Program-made: the position numbers and the translations under genes
Origin: Methylomicrobium sp051061015
GTDB lineage: Bacteria > Pseudomonadota > Gammaproteobacteria > Methylococcales > Methylomonadaceae
DNA: 64,000 bases
Assembly (NCBI GenBank): GCA_051061015.1
Contig: JBPFEG010000065.1
Location: 1 to 64,000 of the forward strand
Direction: 5' to 3'
In this document: positions 44,357 to 53,512 of the stretch, in pieces
Layout of the letters: each line of letters starts with the position of its first letter
Position numbering within the stretch: position 1 is the first letter of the stretch
Notes under the pieces: generated by a model
Told to the model about the DNA's origin: nothing
What the model saw: the letters and a program-made list of their open reading frames with translations, nothing else
Database searches by the model: none

Positions 44357-44743
44357 GGCCCTACAATCCCCACTCGGATCCTGGTAGCCAGCCCGGATTT
44401 ATTGGAACTGGTCGCGAATGCACCGGAATTGGAACATCCCGAGCATTTGTACGGGGCATCGGTAGTCCCGAAATTGACTGATAGCGATTGGGCGATTTTA
44501 GTCGCCGACTTTGCAAACGAGGTGTCAGCGCTGCAGCTGGCGGCGATGCCCAATCATCAAGGTCCGCCCATCTCGGCGCGAAAAGTTGAAAAAGACGGCT
44601 CTTATCAAATGATCGCTGGCCCCTTCAAAAGCCGAAAAGAAGCCAAATCGGTGGCCCATCGAATCAAAATGAATTTCGAGTTCGATAGCAAGCTGTTAGA
44701 GCCTGGGATGGAGGCCGTGTCAGCATCCGCATCAACTAAGTAA
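44357..44743 (+). pseudogene. Truncated copy of the L,D-transpeptidase C-terminus (SPOR domain)
   Basis: The frame is open from about 44320 with no proper start; homology begins at PTIPTRILVASPDLLELV. It matches the 53513-54937 protein from residue about 353 to its end (there GIPTPILAPSLELPELVA; shared ELQ/EHP, LTDSDW/NWA, HQGPPI, KVEK, YQ.IAGPF, RKEA). The catalytic YkuD domain and signal peptide are missing, so this is a relic left by a duplication and partial deletion. A TTG at 44402 could only give a cytoplasmic SPOR fragment. It lies 190 bp inside an IS5-like end. Confidence 0.75.
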
Positions 44744-44928
44744 AAAATGAGCAAATGGCGCGCAAAACCGATACCGGCATGAACTTAGCTCATCTTCACA
44801 TCTCGCTTCGAAGCAGGGGCGCACGGTGCGGTAGCGGATTATCCTATCATCTCCATGGTTTGGTGTAGGAAGAGTCAAGCTACATGGCGGCCGCTAAGCC
44901 GGCCGCCATACGCAACGAACCTGCATGT

Positions 44929-45228
44929 CTAGTCCAGTTTGCTCTTATAAACATCACCTTCGGGGCTGAGCAACAGTTCATGATCCACGCCGTCTGCATC
45001 CTGGAACTCGACTTCGTAAACGGGTACGCCTTTCAGTTCACCCATATGAACTTTCTTCAGTTCCCATTCGACTTCCACTGCTTTTGGATAGAGCGTCTTG
45101 AACTTCTCCATAGCCCCCTTGGGCACTTCCGACTCGGGCACGTCCTTGGCGGCCACTGGGGTCGCCATTGTCAGACTTAGCATCACTGCTCCGCCAATCA
45201 ATCCTGCATATAGTTTTTGGTTTGACAT
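44929..45228 (-). CDS. Periplasmic PepSY-like domain protein
   Basis: 99 aa from the ATG at 45228 (GGAG eight bases upstream; the frame is open further up but without signals). Signal peptide MSNQKLYAGLIGGAVMLSLT ends near PVAAKD. The mature part KTLYPKAVEVEWELKKVHMG and VYEVEFQDADGVDHELLLSP has the strand pattern of small PepSY-like (DUF2874) periplasmic proteins, thought to inhibit peptidases or bind other envelope proteins. It lies alone, downstream of a gap with no gene. Confidence 0.7.
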   Translation of the reverse strand: MSNQKLYAGLIGGAVMLSLTMATPVAAKDVPESEVPKGAMEKFKTLYPKAVEVEWELKKVHMGELKGVPVYEVEFQDADGVDHELLLSPEGDVYKSKLD

Positions 45229-45362
45229 GGTTTTCACTCCAACATAGTTACGGCGGGTTATGAAACACCGAGCGCCCCCCACCTAAAGGTCGCTCAATGC
45301 ATAAAAACAGTCCTGAAAGGCAGCGAGTGTTCGAGGGGATACTCAAACTCGCGAAACCCGGA

Positions 45363-46979
45363 TCAAAGTTGGTTCATGACGGGCAACATCCTGATGAAGC
45401 GCACCTTGGCGCGCTGCCAGACTGTGCTGTTCGGGTCATGGTCGTATCGTTCTGTTTTCCCGTTGGTTTCGGTGACCCAGTACAAATCACCGTCCGCGTC
45501 CAAAAGGACCCGATAACTGTTTTCCGGCCGCACACCCTTATCCATATAGGCCATCACCTGGGCGGCCAGTTCCGGACTCTCGATGTAAAGTCCCGCCTCG
45601 GTATTGATGTCTCCCGAGCGAGGATCGAGATTCAGGCTGCCAATGAAGACGTCCTTGCGGTCGAACACCATGACTTTGTTATGCAAGGTCGACCGGGCGG
45701 ACCCTGATAGATAAAAGGTCTGCTTTTTGACCGCTGGCTCGGCACGCAGCTCATAGAGCTCCACGCCGGCTGCTATGAGCTCTCTGCGGTGCTCTGCATG
45801 GCCGGCGTGGGCGGCCAGCACGTCGTTGGAGGCCAGGGAGTTGGTCAGCACCCGAATTCGGACACCCCGGTCGCGCAATCGTTTAATGGCCTCAAGTCCC
45901 CGTTCACGGATCACGAAATAGGGCACCTCGATCAGCAATTCGCTCTCGAGACGCCCGATGCGCCGGTAGAACCCTTCCGTCATTGTGATCGTGCGCCCGT
46001 ATTTTTTGATCTCATTCGGATCGTCGAAGATCATGTGGCCCGGCGCCCAGATCAAGGTGTCGAAGATTGCCCTCACCTTCGACTTGAGGGTGGCTACATC
46101 CTGATCGAGCGGATAGGGGTAGGGTTCTTTGTCGATCTGTTCGCGCCCGGTTTGCACCGCCGCCTGCAAATCGGCCTCGGTGGCAGGCCGATCCACCATC
46201 GCCCGGACAGGTACCGCCCAGTCACTGTTCCAGAAATGATCGAACGCGCTGGAGGTCTCCCGCACCACCGGTCCGCCTGCGATGACGTCCAGATCGCGGA
46301 AGTTGACCTGCTGATGGACTTCGAAATAGTGGTTGCCAATGTTGCGGCCGCCGACGATCGCAACCGCATTGTCCATCACGAAGAGCTTGTTGTGCATGCG
46401 GTGGTTGACGCGATCGAAATCGGCGATGAAGTCCAGCAAATGCGCCGAACGATGGGCAAAGGGATTGAACAGACGGATTTCGATGTTCGGGTGCGCATCC
46501 AAGGCGGCGACAACTGCATCACGGCCCTTGAGGTTCAGATCATCTACCAGGATGCGGACCCGTACGCCGCGATCGGCGGCCCGAACCAGGCGCTCGGCCA
46601 GGATCCGGCCGGTGGTGTCCGCGTCCCAGATGAAGTACTGCAAATCCAAGGTCTTTACCGCCAGCTCGGTCATCGCAATCCGCGCAGTGAACGCCCGGCT
46701 CCCATCCGGGAGGATTCCAAATCCCGACTGGCCCGGATGACTGGCGGCCGCTTTCTCGAAGTAGGACCCAATCGCAGTGCTCGTATAATCCGGGAAGGCC
46801 GTAGAGGGCGTGCGGGGGTACTCCTTCGGTACGCTAGCACAGCCGGTTAAGAGCATGGCCGCCAACAACAGCATGCATGCCCAAACAGGCACGGGTGCGC
46901 GCATCGCTGCCCAATTGAGCGAATGGGGCGCCGAAAAATCAATCGTGCGCTTAAGATGGTTAGCTCTCGCGATAATCAC
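45363..46979 (-). CDS. Phospholipase-D-family cardiolipin synthase-like lipoprotein (ClsC/YmdC type)
   Basis: 538 aa. GTG at 46979 is preceded by AAGGAGG; an ATG at 46904 is the alternative. A hydrophobic helix ends in the lipobox LLTGCAS, so it is envelope-anchored. Two PLD motifs: HNKLFVMDNAVAIVGGRNIG (first HKD) and LHNKVMVFDRKDVFIGSLNL (second), each with the H-x-K-x4-D order. YmdC/ClsC-type enzymes make cardiolipin from phosphatidylglycerol with phosphatidylethanolamine; ClsC needs a partner (YmdB) that is not here. Substrate inferred from family. Confidence 0.85.
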   Translation of the reverse strand: MIIARANHLKRTIDFSAPHSLNWAAMRAPVPVWACMLLLAAMLLTGCASVPKEYPRTPSTAFPDYTSTAIGSYFEKAAASHPGQSGFGILPDGSRAFTARIAMTELAVKTLDLQYFIWDADTTGRILAERLVRAADRGVRVRILVDDLNLKGRDAVVAALDAHPNIEIRLFNPFAHRSAHLLDFIADFDRVNHRMHNKLFVMDNAVAIVGGRNIGNHYFEVHQQVNFRDLDVIAGGPVVRETSSAFDHFWNSDWAVPVRAMVDRPATEADLQAAVQTGREQIDKEPYPYPLDQDVATLKSKVRAIFDTLIWAPGHMIFDDPNEIKKYGRTITMTEGFYRRIGRLESELLIEVPYFVIRERGLEAIKRLRDRGVRIRVLTNSLASNDVLAAHAGHAEHRRELIAAGVELYELRAEPAVKKQTFYLSGSARSTLHNKVMVFDRKDVFIGSLNLDPRSGDINTEAGLYIESPELAAQVMAYMDKGVRPENSYRVLLDADGDLYWVTETNGKTERYDHDPNSTVWQRAKVRFIRMLPVMNQL

Positions 46980-47070
46980 TTTCCTCCTTAATGAAATTAC
47001 CTGAGCCTTGCTCTGCTAAGTGAGGTCGGTTACGCGGTAATTCGCCCGATCATGCCTCAATTTTGCGCTA

Positions 47071-47439
47071 TTAGGGTCTTCCCTCACGGTATCTTTTCAG
47101 TTCAGCGCCAAACCAATCGGCGCTGTTCACGGCTGGATTTGAACCACATCTTACCCGATAGGCTAGGCCACTCATGCTGCTTTCTGATGCAACTCTTTCG
47201 AGGAAGTCTTCAGAAGACGACACCAGCCCTTTGTTCAGCAGATACTGGTACTTCATATTTAGATGGCTCGCAGCCTCACTTGAATCATACCAAGTTCCAT
47301 TCCGATCAAATTGACACCCTGATGCCTGTAAAAACGAAAACAAATGTACAATTTCGAGTTTTGTCGCAGATGTAGGCTCTCCCGCAAAACTCATGCTGGA
47401 TACCAGTGCAGTAAAAATAAAAGAAAGTTGCTTTATCAT
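47071..47439 (-). CDS. DUF5329-family secreted protein
   Basis: 122 aa. Signal peptide MIKQLSFIFTALVSSMSFAG. The mature part has the DUF5329 signature: EIVHLFSFLQASGCQFDRNG, WYDSSEAASHLNMKY and SSEDFLERVASESSMSGLAY with two conserved Cys (one in SGC, one in VRCGSN) likely disulfide-bonded. Periplasmic; biochemical role unknown. It is a small standalone gene in an AT-rich interval. Confidence 0.75.
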   Translation of the reverse strand: MIKQLSFIFTALVSSMSFAGEPTSATKLEIVHLFSFLQASGCQFDRNGTWYDSSEAASHLNMKYQYLLNKGLVSSSEDFLERVASESSMSGLAYRVRCGSNPAVNSADWFGAELKRYREGRP

Positions 47440-47797
47440 TATATATACTGCTCGATTAAGTCCTTAATATTCCTGAGACTTATAAAACTTATGATAGTTT
47501 ACTGTCCGACGGCTTTATTGCATGCATCAATAACCCATTGATTTTAAATAGTTATATTTAAGATCAGAATTTGCTGTTTCTAAATTAAATCAAATGCTTA
47601 GGTTTTATTTATGCAACAAAGCAACGTCCATTTTTTTGAGCCTACCTCCTTCTGGTAAAACTCCTGCAAAATATTCTTGAGGAAGGAAGCGTTCGCAAAT
47701 GCCGTTGGTCTTCGGTGATCTTAATATACCAAGGGTAGCCTTTGTTACAGTGCTCGCTATGAAATTGAAGTTTTAGCTTGATATGAGGCTCTGCGCA
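47440..47797. other. AT-rich gap with an IS5-like end
   Basis: No gene is supported. At 47607-47622 the minus strand reads GCTTTGTTGCATAAAT, like an IS5-family terminal repeat, and 47640-47745 on the minus strand keeps a short open stretch (YPWYIKITEDQRHLRTL) that I cannot assign. Confidence 0.3.
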
Positions 47798-49099
47798 TCA
47801 CTTAACCGTTTTGATAAACTCACACCTTTTCTTTACCAACGGTGAGGTTTTCTCATGACCAATGCCATTGGCGATCAGTGCAATCACCCGATCATCCTGG
47901 TCGTAGCCTACGTGAGCTTCCATCGGATTGGCAAGATCACTGATCCCAAAAGCATCCATAACTTTGGCTACATTAATATTGACGTTCGTGATGCGGGAAC
48001 ATAACCTGGAATCCAGATATTTCTCAATAAATCCCGGCGGTATCCCATAACTTAACAGATCATTCGGATCAGTAAAGGCCAGAATGGAGGTTTCTCTCAC
48101 CATACGTTTATTGTAACGATTCCCTTTGGGATCACAATAATTCGCATACTGGCCAGTGATCTCGGGAAGCGCTCTGCCCATTTGCAGCATCGGCAGTTGG
48201 TTGGACAGCATGACCAGCAGGATATGCTTGTTCTGCAGAGCCGCTATGGATTTTTCAGTTGCAGCCACTTTCATAGTGGCCGTGGCATATTTTTGTTGAT
48301 TTGCCAGAATATCCGCAATCCGTTGCATGCCATCGATCGTGATTCGGCTACCCAGGCTATGAGAAATGATCACATAATCGTCATTGGCGATATGACCGAT
48401 GGCGGAATCATTCAAGCCCATGCAAGTATGTCTACCGCTGTCGGGAAGGTCTTCCCAATCGCGTGTCGCCATCCAACAGAATGACTGGGCGAAGGAGGCC
48501 AGGATCGGCTCTCGGCTTTGTCCCAGATAAATGATCGGATCGGGGCTGACATCATTGCTGAATTTTTTCATGATGCTGTTGATCCTGGCTCTTCGAAAAT
48601 CGTAATCTCCCGACGTATCGTAAGTCAGTAAATCTTTTTCAGAACGGGTGATTACCGACCAGGTGAGCTCGTAAAAGGTCAGCTCTTTATGAGTTTCCTC
48701 GTTGAGCAGATGCGTCACGCGCAAATTACCGATATCCTTACCCGGAAACAAGGGCGCATCCAATTCAATATTTTTGTCGATTTCCGAACGAGCGGTTAAA
48801 TTCAGCTGTTTGGCCAATTTCTCCAGAAATTGGGTGGTATAGCCCGGTACGTGATCGCCGACGCCATGCACCATCAGCACCTTGGTTTTTCCCTTGGTTT
48901 TGTCCAGGCTCGCGCTAATGCCGGGAAAAGGACTGCCCCATATCTGGCACATTCTTGTATCTTCGCTTTCAGTTTTTTCCAGAAGCGCTTCCGCCACGCC
49001 TTTACCAATACTCGAGCATCCGGATAAATAAATCGCTACTGAAAGCAATGAAAATAACCATCTGTTTTTAACAGTGAAATGTTTAAGCGAAATGTTCAT
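47798..49099 (-). CDS. Lipoprotein alpha/beta hydrolase, paralogue B
   Basis: 433 aa. Lipobox IYLSGCSS, then SIGKGVAEALLEKTESEDTR. It aligns over nearly its full length with the 28234-29475 protein: VLMVHGVGDHVPGYTTQFLE, the nucleophile elbow VIISHSLGSRITIDGMQRIA, ETSILAFTDPNDLLSYGIP and MEAHVGYDQDDRVIALIANG. The two have diverged at many positions (for example the linker after the lipobox), so the duplication is not recent. Envelope-anchored serine hydrolase of unknown substrate. It is monocistronic. Confidence 0.7.
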   Translation of the reverse strand: MNISLKHFTVKNRWLFSLLSVAIYLSGCSSIGKGVAEALLEKTESEDTRMCQIWGSPFPGISASLDKTKGKTKVLMVHGVGDHVPGYTTQFLEKLAKQLNLTARSEIDKNIELDAPLFPGKDIGNLRVTHLLNEETHKELTFYELTWSVITRSEKDLLTYDTSGDYDFRRARINSIMKKFSNDVSPDPIIYLGQSREPILASFAQSFCWMATRDWEDLPDSGRHTCMGLNDSAIGHIANDDYVIISHSLGSRITIDGMQRIADILANQQKYATATMKVAATEKSIAALQNKHILLVMLSNQLPMLQMGRALPEITGQYANYCDPKGNRYNKRMVRETSILAFTDPNDLLSYGIPPGFIEKYLDSRLCSRITNVNINVAKVMDAFGISDLANPMEAHVGYDQDDRVIALIANGIGHEKTSPLVKKRCEFIKTVK

Positions 49100-49224
49100 G
49101 GCATAGATTTCCCGGTAATTTTAAAAGGTAAGACAGGACTTAGATCCGGTTCGAGCATTCGGTCTCTGCTATAGAAAAAACATCGCTTTGAGTTCCAGTC
49201 AAAATCAAAGCCCCTATTCCTGAT

Positions 49225-50277
49225 TCATTCATCCGGCATCCCAATCTCCGCCCGAATAAGTCTGGAAAATTCTGGCGACCGACCGGCCGCAACTGCCCTG
49301 CTATTGATATACGCTTGCTTCTGTAAATCGGGAAAAGGGATTCGGGAATCCAGACGATGGGATTCGTATAGGTATTCCGGCAAGAAACCGCTCAGCAAAA
49401 TCTTCCAGGAAAACGGCAAATGCCTGGGGTTGATCCGGGTATTCAGCCAGATTGACGTGGTGCAATTGTCCAGCAAGGTGTTGTAAAACGCCGGCTCACT
49501 GTTCAGTTCATTTATCTTATTCATATACTTTAGAAACAAGCGTTTGGCGTTTTCCAGAGGACCTTGCAGCCGGTAGAGATAAACGGCTTCCGGAGGATCC
49601 TTACGGTAATTGGTGCGCAGACGGATCAAGTCGCGTTCGTCCGCGACGATGTAAATCAGTTCATACTGGCGGAAAAACCCCTTGATCGTCGAATAGCCTT
49701 CACCCAGCTCTTTGCGCGCCTCGATCGAGACGGCCAGGTGGGTGTCGCCGCCGAAATCAAAACTGAGGATGGTGTGCGCGATCGCAGGTCCCATCCAATA
49801 CACCGCAAAAAGGTCAATCCCCTGCAGTTTGTTCAAATCATAAGTTTTGGTGTAATAAGCCGGCTGATAATCAAACTCGCTTCGATAATTAAAGTTACGG
49901 ATGTTGTGCACCGTGGCTTTGTCGCCCTCGAACGAGGCGTAGGCCAGTTTAGCGACATCCGGCTGCCATACCCGATCATTGGACGGGCTGATCGAAAACC
50001 ACCACATTAAAATTGCGGCAAACAGAATCGCAAAACCCGCTAATAATCGCTGGCGCCAGCGGGCTAAGGCTAAGCCCGTTACCGTTAGCAGACCGTATAA
50101 GCTAAATACTACGGCTACACAAGCCTGGACAGAACCGGTATCGGAATCCCCAAAATAAACGGCCAGCGCTCCCCATAAGGTGGCGCCTATCACAATGAAT
50201 GCCATTAATAGCATGTTGATAAATTGACCCATAACTTTGAGATTTTCTAGATTGAGTCTTAATAATTTAGATAACAT
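49225..50277 (-). CDS. DUF4105-domain membrane protein
   Basis: 350 aa. Three N-terminal hydrophobic helices (INMLLMAFIVIGATLWGALA; ACVAVVFSLYGLLTVTGLAL; LLAGFAILFAAILMWWFSI) anchor a periplasmic DUF4105 domain. That domain has HTILSFDFGGDTHLAVSIEA, a YNTLLDNCTTSI motif with a conserved Cys and an earlier His, resembling a cysteine-peptidase-like/NlpC fold. Possible lipoprotein or cell-wall hydrolase activity is inferred only. Its C-terminal half is well conserved; no signal peptide cleavage site is seen. Confidence 0.8.
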   Translation of the reverse strand: MLSKLLRLNLENLKVMGQFINMLLMAFIVIGATLWGALAVYFGDSDTGSVQACVAVVFSLYGLLTVTGLALARWRQRLLAGFAILFAAILMWWFSISPSNDRVWQPDVAKLAYASFEGDKATVHNIRNFNYRSEFDYQPAYYTKTYDLNKLQGIDLFAVYWMGPAIAHTILSFDFGGDTHLAVSIEARKELGEGYSTIKGFFRQYELIYIVADERDLIRLRTNYRKDPPEAVYLYRLQGPLENAKRLFLKYMNKINELNSEPAFYNTLLDNCTTSIWLNTRINPRHLPFSWKILLSGFLPEYLYESHRLDSRIPFPDLQKQAYINSRAVAAGRSPEFSRLIRAEIGMPDE

Positions 50278-50317
50278 CCGCTAGCGATTAAAAATCCGGA
50301 TTCGTACTGCCCGCCTC

Positions 50318-50608
50318 TCAAGCTTCCTTTAGTCCTGGCAGTTTCAAGGCTGGCAAGGGCTCAAGGTCAGGTAAGTTCGTGCCGCTCAAAGCCGAATCGA
50401 TATACCTGATGTTCGCGGTCACCTGCAGCCAGGGCGTCAGGGCGGCGGTATAAAAGGCTTCAAATCCGGCTCTGTCATGAATTTCCAAGCGGTTGAGCAC
50501 GGGTTCATTGCTCGCCCCGAGCGCATTGGACCCCATCCATTTTTCGAATCCTTCCGGAACATACTGATGGGCATTGTAGTCAAGCTCGTAGTTGCTTGTA
50601 GTTGTCAC
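50318..50608 (-). pseudogene. C-terminal remnant of an outer-membrane porin
   Basis: A 96-codon stretch with YELDYNAHQYVPEGFEKWMG and AFYTAALTPWLQVTANIRYI has the alternating aromatic strands and turn of a carbohydrate-selective porin (OprB) C-terminus. It lacks signal peptide and most strands. The true barrel end (a terminal aromatic) is missing, and the frame upstream is interrupted by a direct repeat near 50600. Probably a deletion relic, not a gene. Confidence 0.4.
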
Positions 50609-50680
50609 CGTTGAACTTGACTTCTTCCCCTGTGCTTAAACATATATTATTCATGTTATATTAAATTCACTCAGTGGCTA

Positions 50681-50696
50681 TTGGACTTTAGGCCAA
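50681..50696. promoter_or_regulatory. Dyad site TTGGACTTTAGGCCAA, copy 1
   Basis: 16-bp imperfect dyad, preceded by GCTA, about 205 bp upstream of the sensor-kinase gene. Copies at 55507-55522 and 63420-63435 share the form TTGG-A-C-T-WW-A-G-x-C-C/T-A-A. See findings. Confidence 0.5.
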
Positions 50697-50901
50697 GTGT
50701 ATTATTGGGGCGGAAGTTTTCACCTGAGGGGCGAAGGAGAACTATTTTTCTCGCGATTGTCATCTACAGAATGTTTTCCTGGTACAAAATTTGATAATTG
50801 GCCTATTGGAGAATGGGAATGGCATGCTCGTTCCTTACTAACTTGTATATACCGTCGTCCAGTGAAATAATCTTCGATCCAGCAATTTCGGAAGCCTTCC
50901 G

Positions 50902-52761
50902 ATGAGCTGGCTGACTGTAGTATGGTCGATGCTGGCGTCGGTATCCCTCACCTTCGCGCTGCTGCACCTTTTTATCTGGGCCAAAGGTATCAAGCCATGG
51001 GCGAACTTATCGTTCGCAACCGGGGCTCTCTCCATTACCTTCATTATCGGCATGGAATTGATGGCCATGCAAACGACGTCCGTCGAGCAAATGTCGAGAG
51101 TGCTGCGCTGGGTTCATCTTCCAGTTCTCTTTCTTTGGCTGGCAATTTTTTACTTTGTACGGTGTTACTTCAATGCCGGACGCTCCTGGCTGGCCTGGAC
51201 AGGAGGCGGGCTGCGCGTACTGGCTCTCGTCCTGAGCTTCACTACCGGACAGAACCTGTTTTTTAACAAGATTACCAGTCTCAAGCGGGTAGATATTATC
51301 GGCGGGGAAACGATCTCCATCGCACAGGGGCCTCTCAACCCCTGGTATATTGTCGGTCCGCTCAGTACTTTATTTCTCTCGGCGTATGTGCTGGATGCCA
51401 CCTATACCTTATGGCGCCGGACAGCTACCGGCCGCCGGCGTGCCCTCCTTTTCAGCGCCAGCATCACCTTTTTTCTGCTCATAGTCCCACTCCATACTGC
51501 ACTGGTAAACGCCGGCATGATCGAGTCGCCTTATCTGGTCGGCCTTTTCTTCATGCCTATTCTTCTCGCCATGTCCTATGAGTTAAGCTGCGATTTGTTG
51601 CAGTCGGCTCAACTTACTCGTCAGTTGCTGGAGAGTGAAGCCGAATTGCGTCTCAGCAAGCGGCGCATGAGATTGGCGGCGAGTGCCGCGGATCTAAGGC
51701 TATGGGAATGGGACATCGTGCAGGATGAAATTTGGAGTACCGATAAGGACGCTCAGTTGTATGGACTTCCGGAAGAGCAGAAAATCAGTTTCGTCAGCTT
51801 TCTGAATCGCCTCCATGAGAAGGATCGTGAACGGGTCAGACGCTCAGTGGAAAAATCGCTTACCGCGGGAAACGGCCATTATGAGGGCGAATACCGCATT
51901 AAGGACGCTAATGACCAAATGCGCTGGTTACACACCCGGGGCCGCGTTGAATTCAATGAGAACGGTCAGCCGCTGCGAATGCTGGGCGTCACGATCGATA
52001 TTACCCGCCGCAAACAGGCAGAACAAGAGGTGCAGCAACAGCGCAACGAACTGACTTACCTTGCACGCGTGACTACGCTAGGTGAACTATCCGGTTCACT
52101 GGCGCATGAATTAAGCCAGCCGCTGACGGCCATCCTCAGCAACGCCCAGGCCGCCCAACGTTTCCTCGCGCGCGACAAGGCAGATCTTGAAGAAGTTAGG
52201 AATATACTCAACGACATCGTCGCCGAGGACATGCGTGCGGGCGATATTATTCAGCGTTTGCGACTATTACTGAAGAAGGGAGAGATACAATACTTGCCGC
52301 TTAACTTGAACAAGATGGTGGCCGAGGTCTTGAGGTTAGTGGCCACTGATTTGTTGAATCACAATATCACCGTAAATCTCGTCCTCGATCAGAAACTGCC
52401 TGCCGTGATTGGCGATCGCATCCAACTCCAGCAGGTGCTGCTTAACTTGATCATGAATGCCTGTGAATCGATGGGCCACACCAACAAAGATATTTGCCGG
52501 CTTTTTATCCATATCGAACAAATTGACGATAATAAAGTCCAAATATCCGTTGCCGATCAAGGTCCGGGAATTCCCTCTGAAAGCCTCAAAAGCATCTTCG
52601 AGCCGTTCTTCACGACCAAATCGCATGGCATGGGGTTGGGGCTCGCGATTTGCCGCACCATTCTCGCCGCCCACGGTGGAGAAATCTGGGCCGCCAACAC
52701 CCCCCCCCTGGGCACCACCTTTTATTTCACGCTACCGATCTATCACGGAGAAAACACATGA
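50902..52761 (+). CDS. Sensor histidine kinase (7TM-type input, PAS, FixL-like)
   Basis: 619 aa. Residues 1-235: seven or so hydrophobic helices (VVWSMLASVSLTFALLHLFI, LPVLFLWLAIFYFVRCYF, ALLFSASITFFLLIVPLHTA) forming a membrane sensor of the 7TM type. PAS/PAC 260-375 (LRLWEWDIVQDEIWSTDKDA, MLGVTIDITRRKQAE). H-box GSLAHELSQPLTAILSNAQA with His about 404, N-box VLLNLIMNACESM, G-boxes VADQGPGIP and HGMGLGLAI. It overlaps the regulator gene by four bases (ATGA), so they are translationally coupled. Signal unknown; quinone/redox sensing would fit the fold family. Confidence 0.92.
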   Translation: MSWLTVVWSMLASVSLTFALLHLFIWAKGIKPWANLSFATGALSITFIIGMELMAMQTTSVEQMSRVLRWVHLPVLFLWLAIFYFVRCYFNAGRSWLAWTGGGLRVLALVLSFTTGQNLFFNKITSLKRVDIIGGETISIAQGPLNPWYIVGPLSTLFLSAYVLDATYTLWRRTATGRRRALLFSASITFFLLIVPLHTALVNAGMIESPYLVGLFFMPILLAMSYELSCDLLQSAQLTRQLLESEAELRLSKRRMRLAASAADLRLWEWDIVQDEIWSTDKDAQLYGLPEEQKISFVSFLNRLHEKDRERVRRSVEKSLTAGNGHYEGEYRIKDANDQMRWLHTRGRVEFNENGQPLRMLGVTIDITRRKQAEQEVQQQRNELTYLARVTTLGELSGSLAHELSQPLTAILSNAQAAQRFLARDKADLEEVRNILNDIVAEDMRAGDIIQRLRLLLKKGEIQYLPLNLNKMVAEVLRLVATDLLNHNITVNLVLDQKLPAVIGDRIQLQQVLLNLIMNACESMGHTNKDICRLFIHIEQIDDNKVQISVADQGPGIPSESLKSIFEPFFTTKSHGMGLGLAICRTILAAHGGEIWAANTPPLGTTFYFTLPIYHGENT

Positions 52762-53408
52762 CCGAATCCTCTCCGACCGTATTTCTGATCGACGACGATT
52801 CCGCCTTATTGGATGCCCTGGCGCGTCTGTTGCGTTCTTTCGACCTGAATGTGGCTGCGTTCGTTTCGCCGCAGAAATTTCTTGACCAATTCAACCCCGG
52901 CCTGTCTGGTTGTCTGGTACTCGATGTCTCAATGCCGAATCTGAATGGCCTGGAGCTGCAACAGGAACTTGCCGATCGGGGCAATGAATTACCCGTCATT
53001 TTTCTGACTGGCCGCGGCGATATTCCGATGTCTGTACAAGCGATGAAGCAAGGCGCCGTCGACTTTCTGACCAAACCTGTTAAAGCCCAGGACCTGATCG
53101 AAGCCATCCAGGCCGCGGTCGAAAAGGACCGTAGAAATCACCGGACTCTAGCCGAACTAGCCGAATTCGGAGAGAGGCTGGCCACCCTCACGCCCCGCGA
53201 ACGCGAAGTTCTGGAACATGTCATTTCGGGCAGGCTCAACAAGCAGATCGCGGCTGATCTCGGTACTGTCGAAAAAACGATCAAGGTCCACCGCGCCCAT
53301 TTGATGACCAAATTAAAGGTCCGGACATTAGCCGACCTGGTACGTATGACCGAACGGGCGGGGATTAAATGCAAGACTCTGGACTTTACTGGCGGCTTCC
53401 AACATTAG
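52758..53408 (+). CDS. FixJ/LuxR-type response regulator
   Basis: 216 aa from the ATG at 52758. Receiver 1-120 with acidic pocket FLIDDDSALLDA, phospho-Asp55 in CLVLDVSMPNLNG, Thr in IFLTGRGDIPM and Lys in FLTKPVKAQDLI; LuxR HTH 140-205 with LTPREREVLEHVISG and KQIAADLGTVEKTIKVHRAH. Phosphorylation by the upstream kinase should dimerise it and let it bind an inverted-repeat operator. The three dyad sites in this region are candidate targets; that link is inferred. Confidence 0.95.
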   Translation: MTESSPTVFLIDDDSALLDALARLLRSFDLNVAAFVSPQKFLDQFNPGLSGCLVLDVSMPNLNGLELQQELADRGNELPVIFLTGRGDIPMSVQAMKQGAVDFLTKPVKAQDLIEAIQAAVEKDRRNHRTLAELAEFGERLATLTPREREVLEHVISGRLNKQIAADLGTVEKTIKVHRAHLMTKLKVRTLADLVRMTERAGIKCKTLDFTGGFQH

Positions 53409-53512
53409 CCTCTATTATTCCCGCGGAGAAAACCTAATTCGCCTTCACAGATTCACTATAAAAATACTCTATAGATGAGGGAGACATTCCCGCGTTACTG
53501 ACAGAGTCTCAA

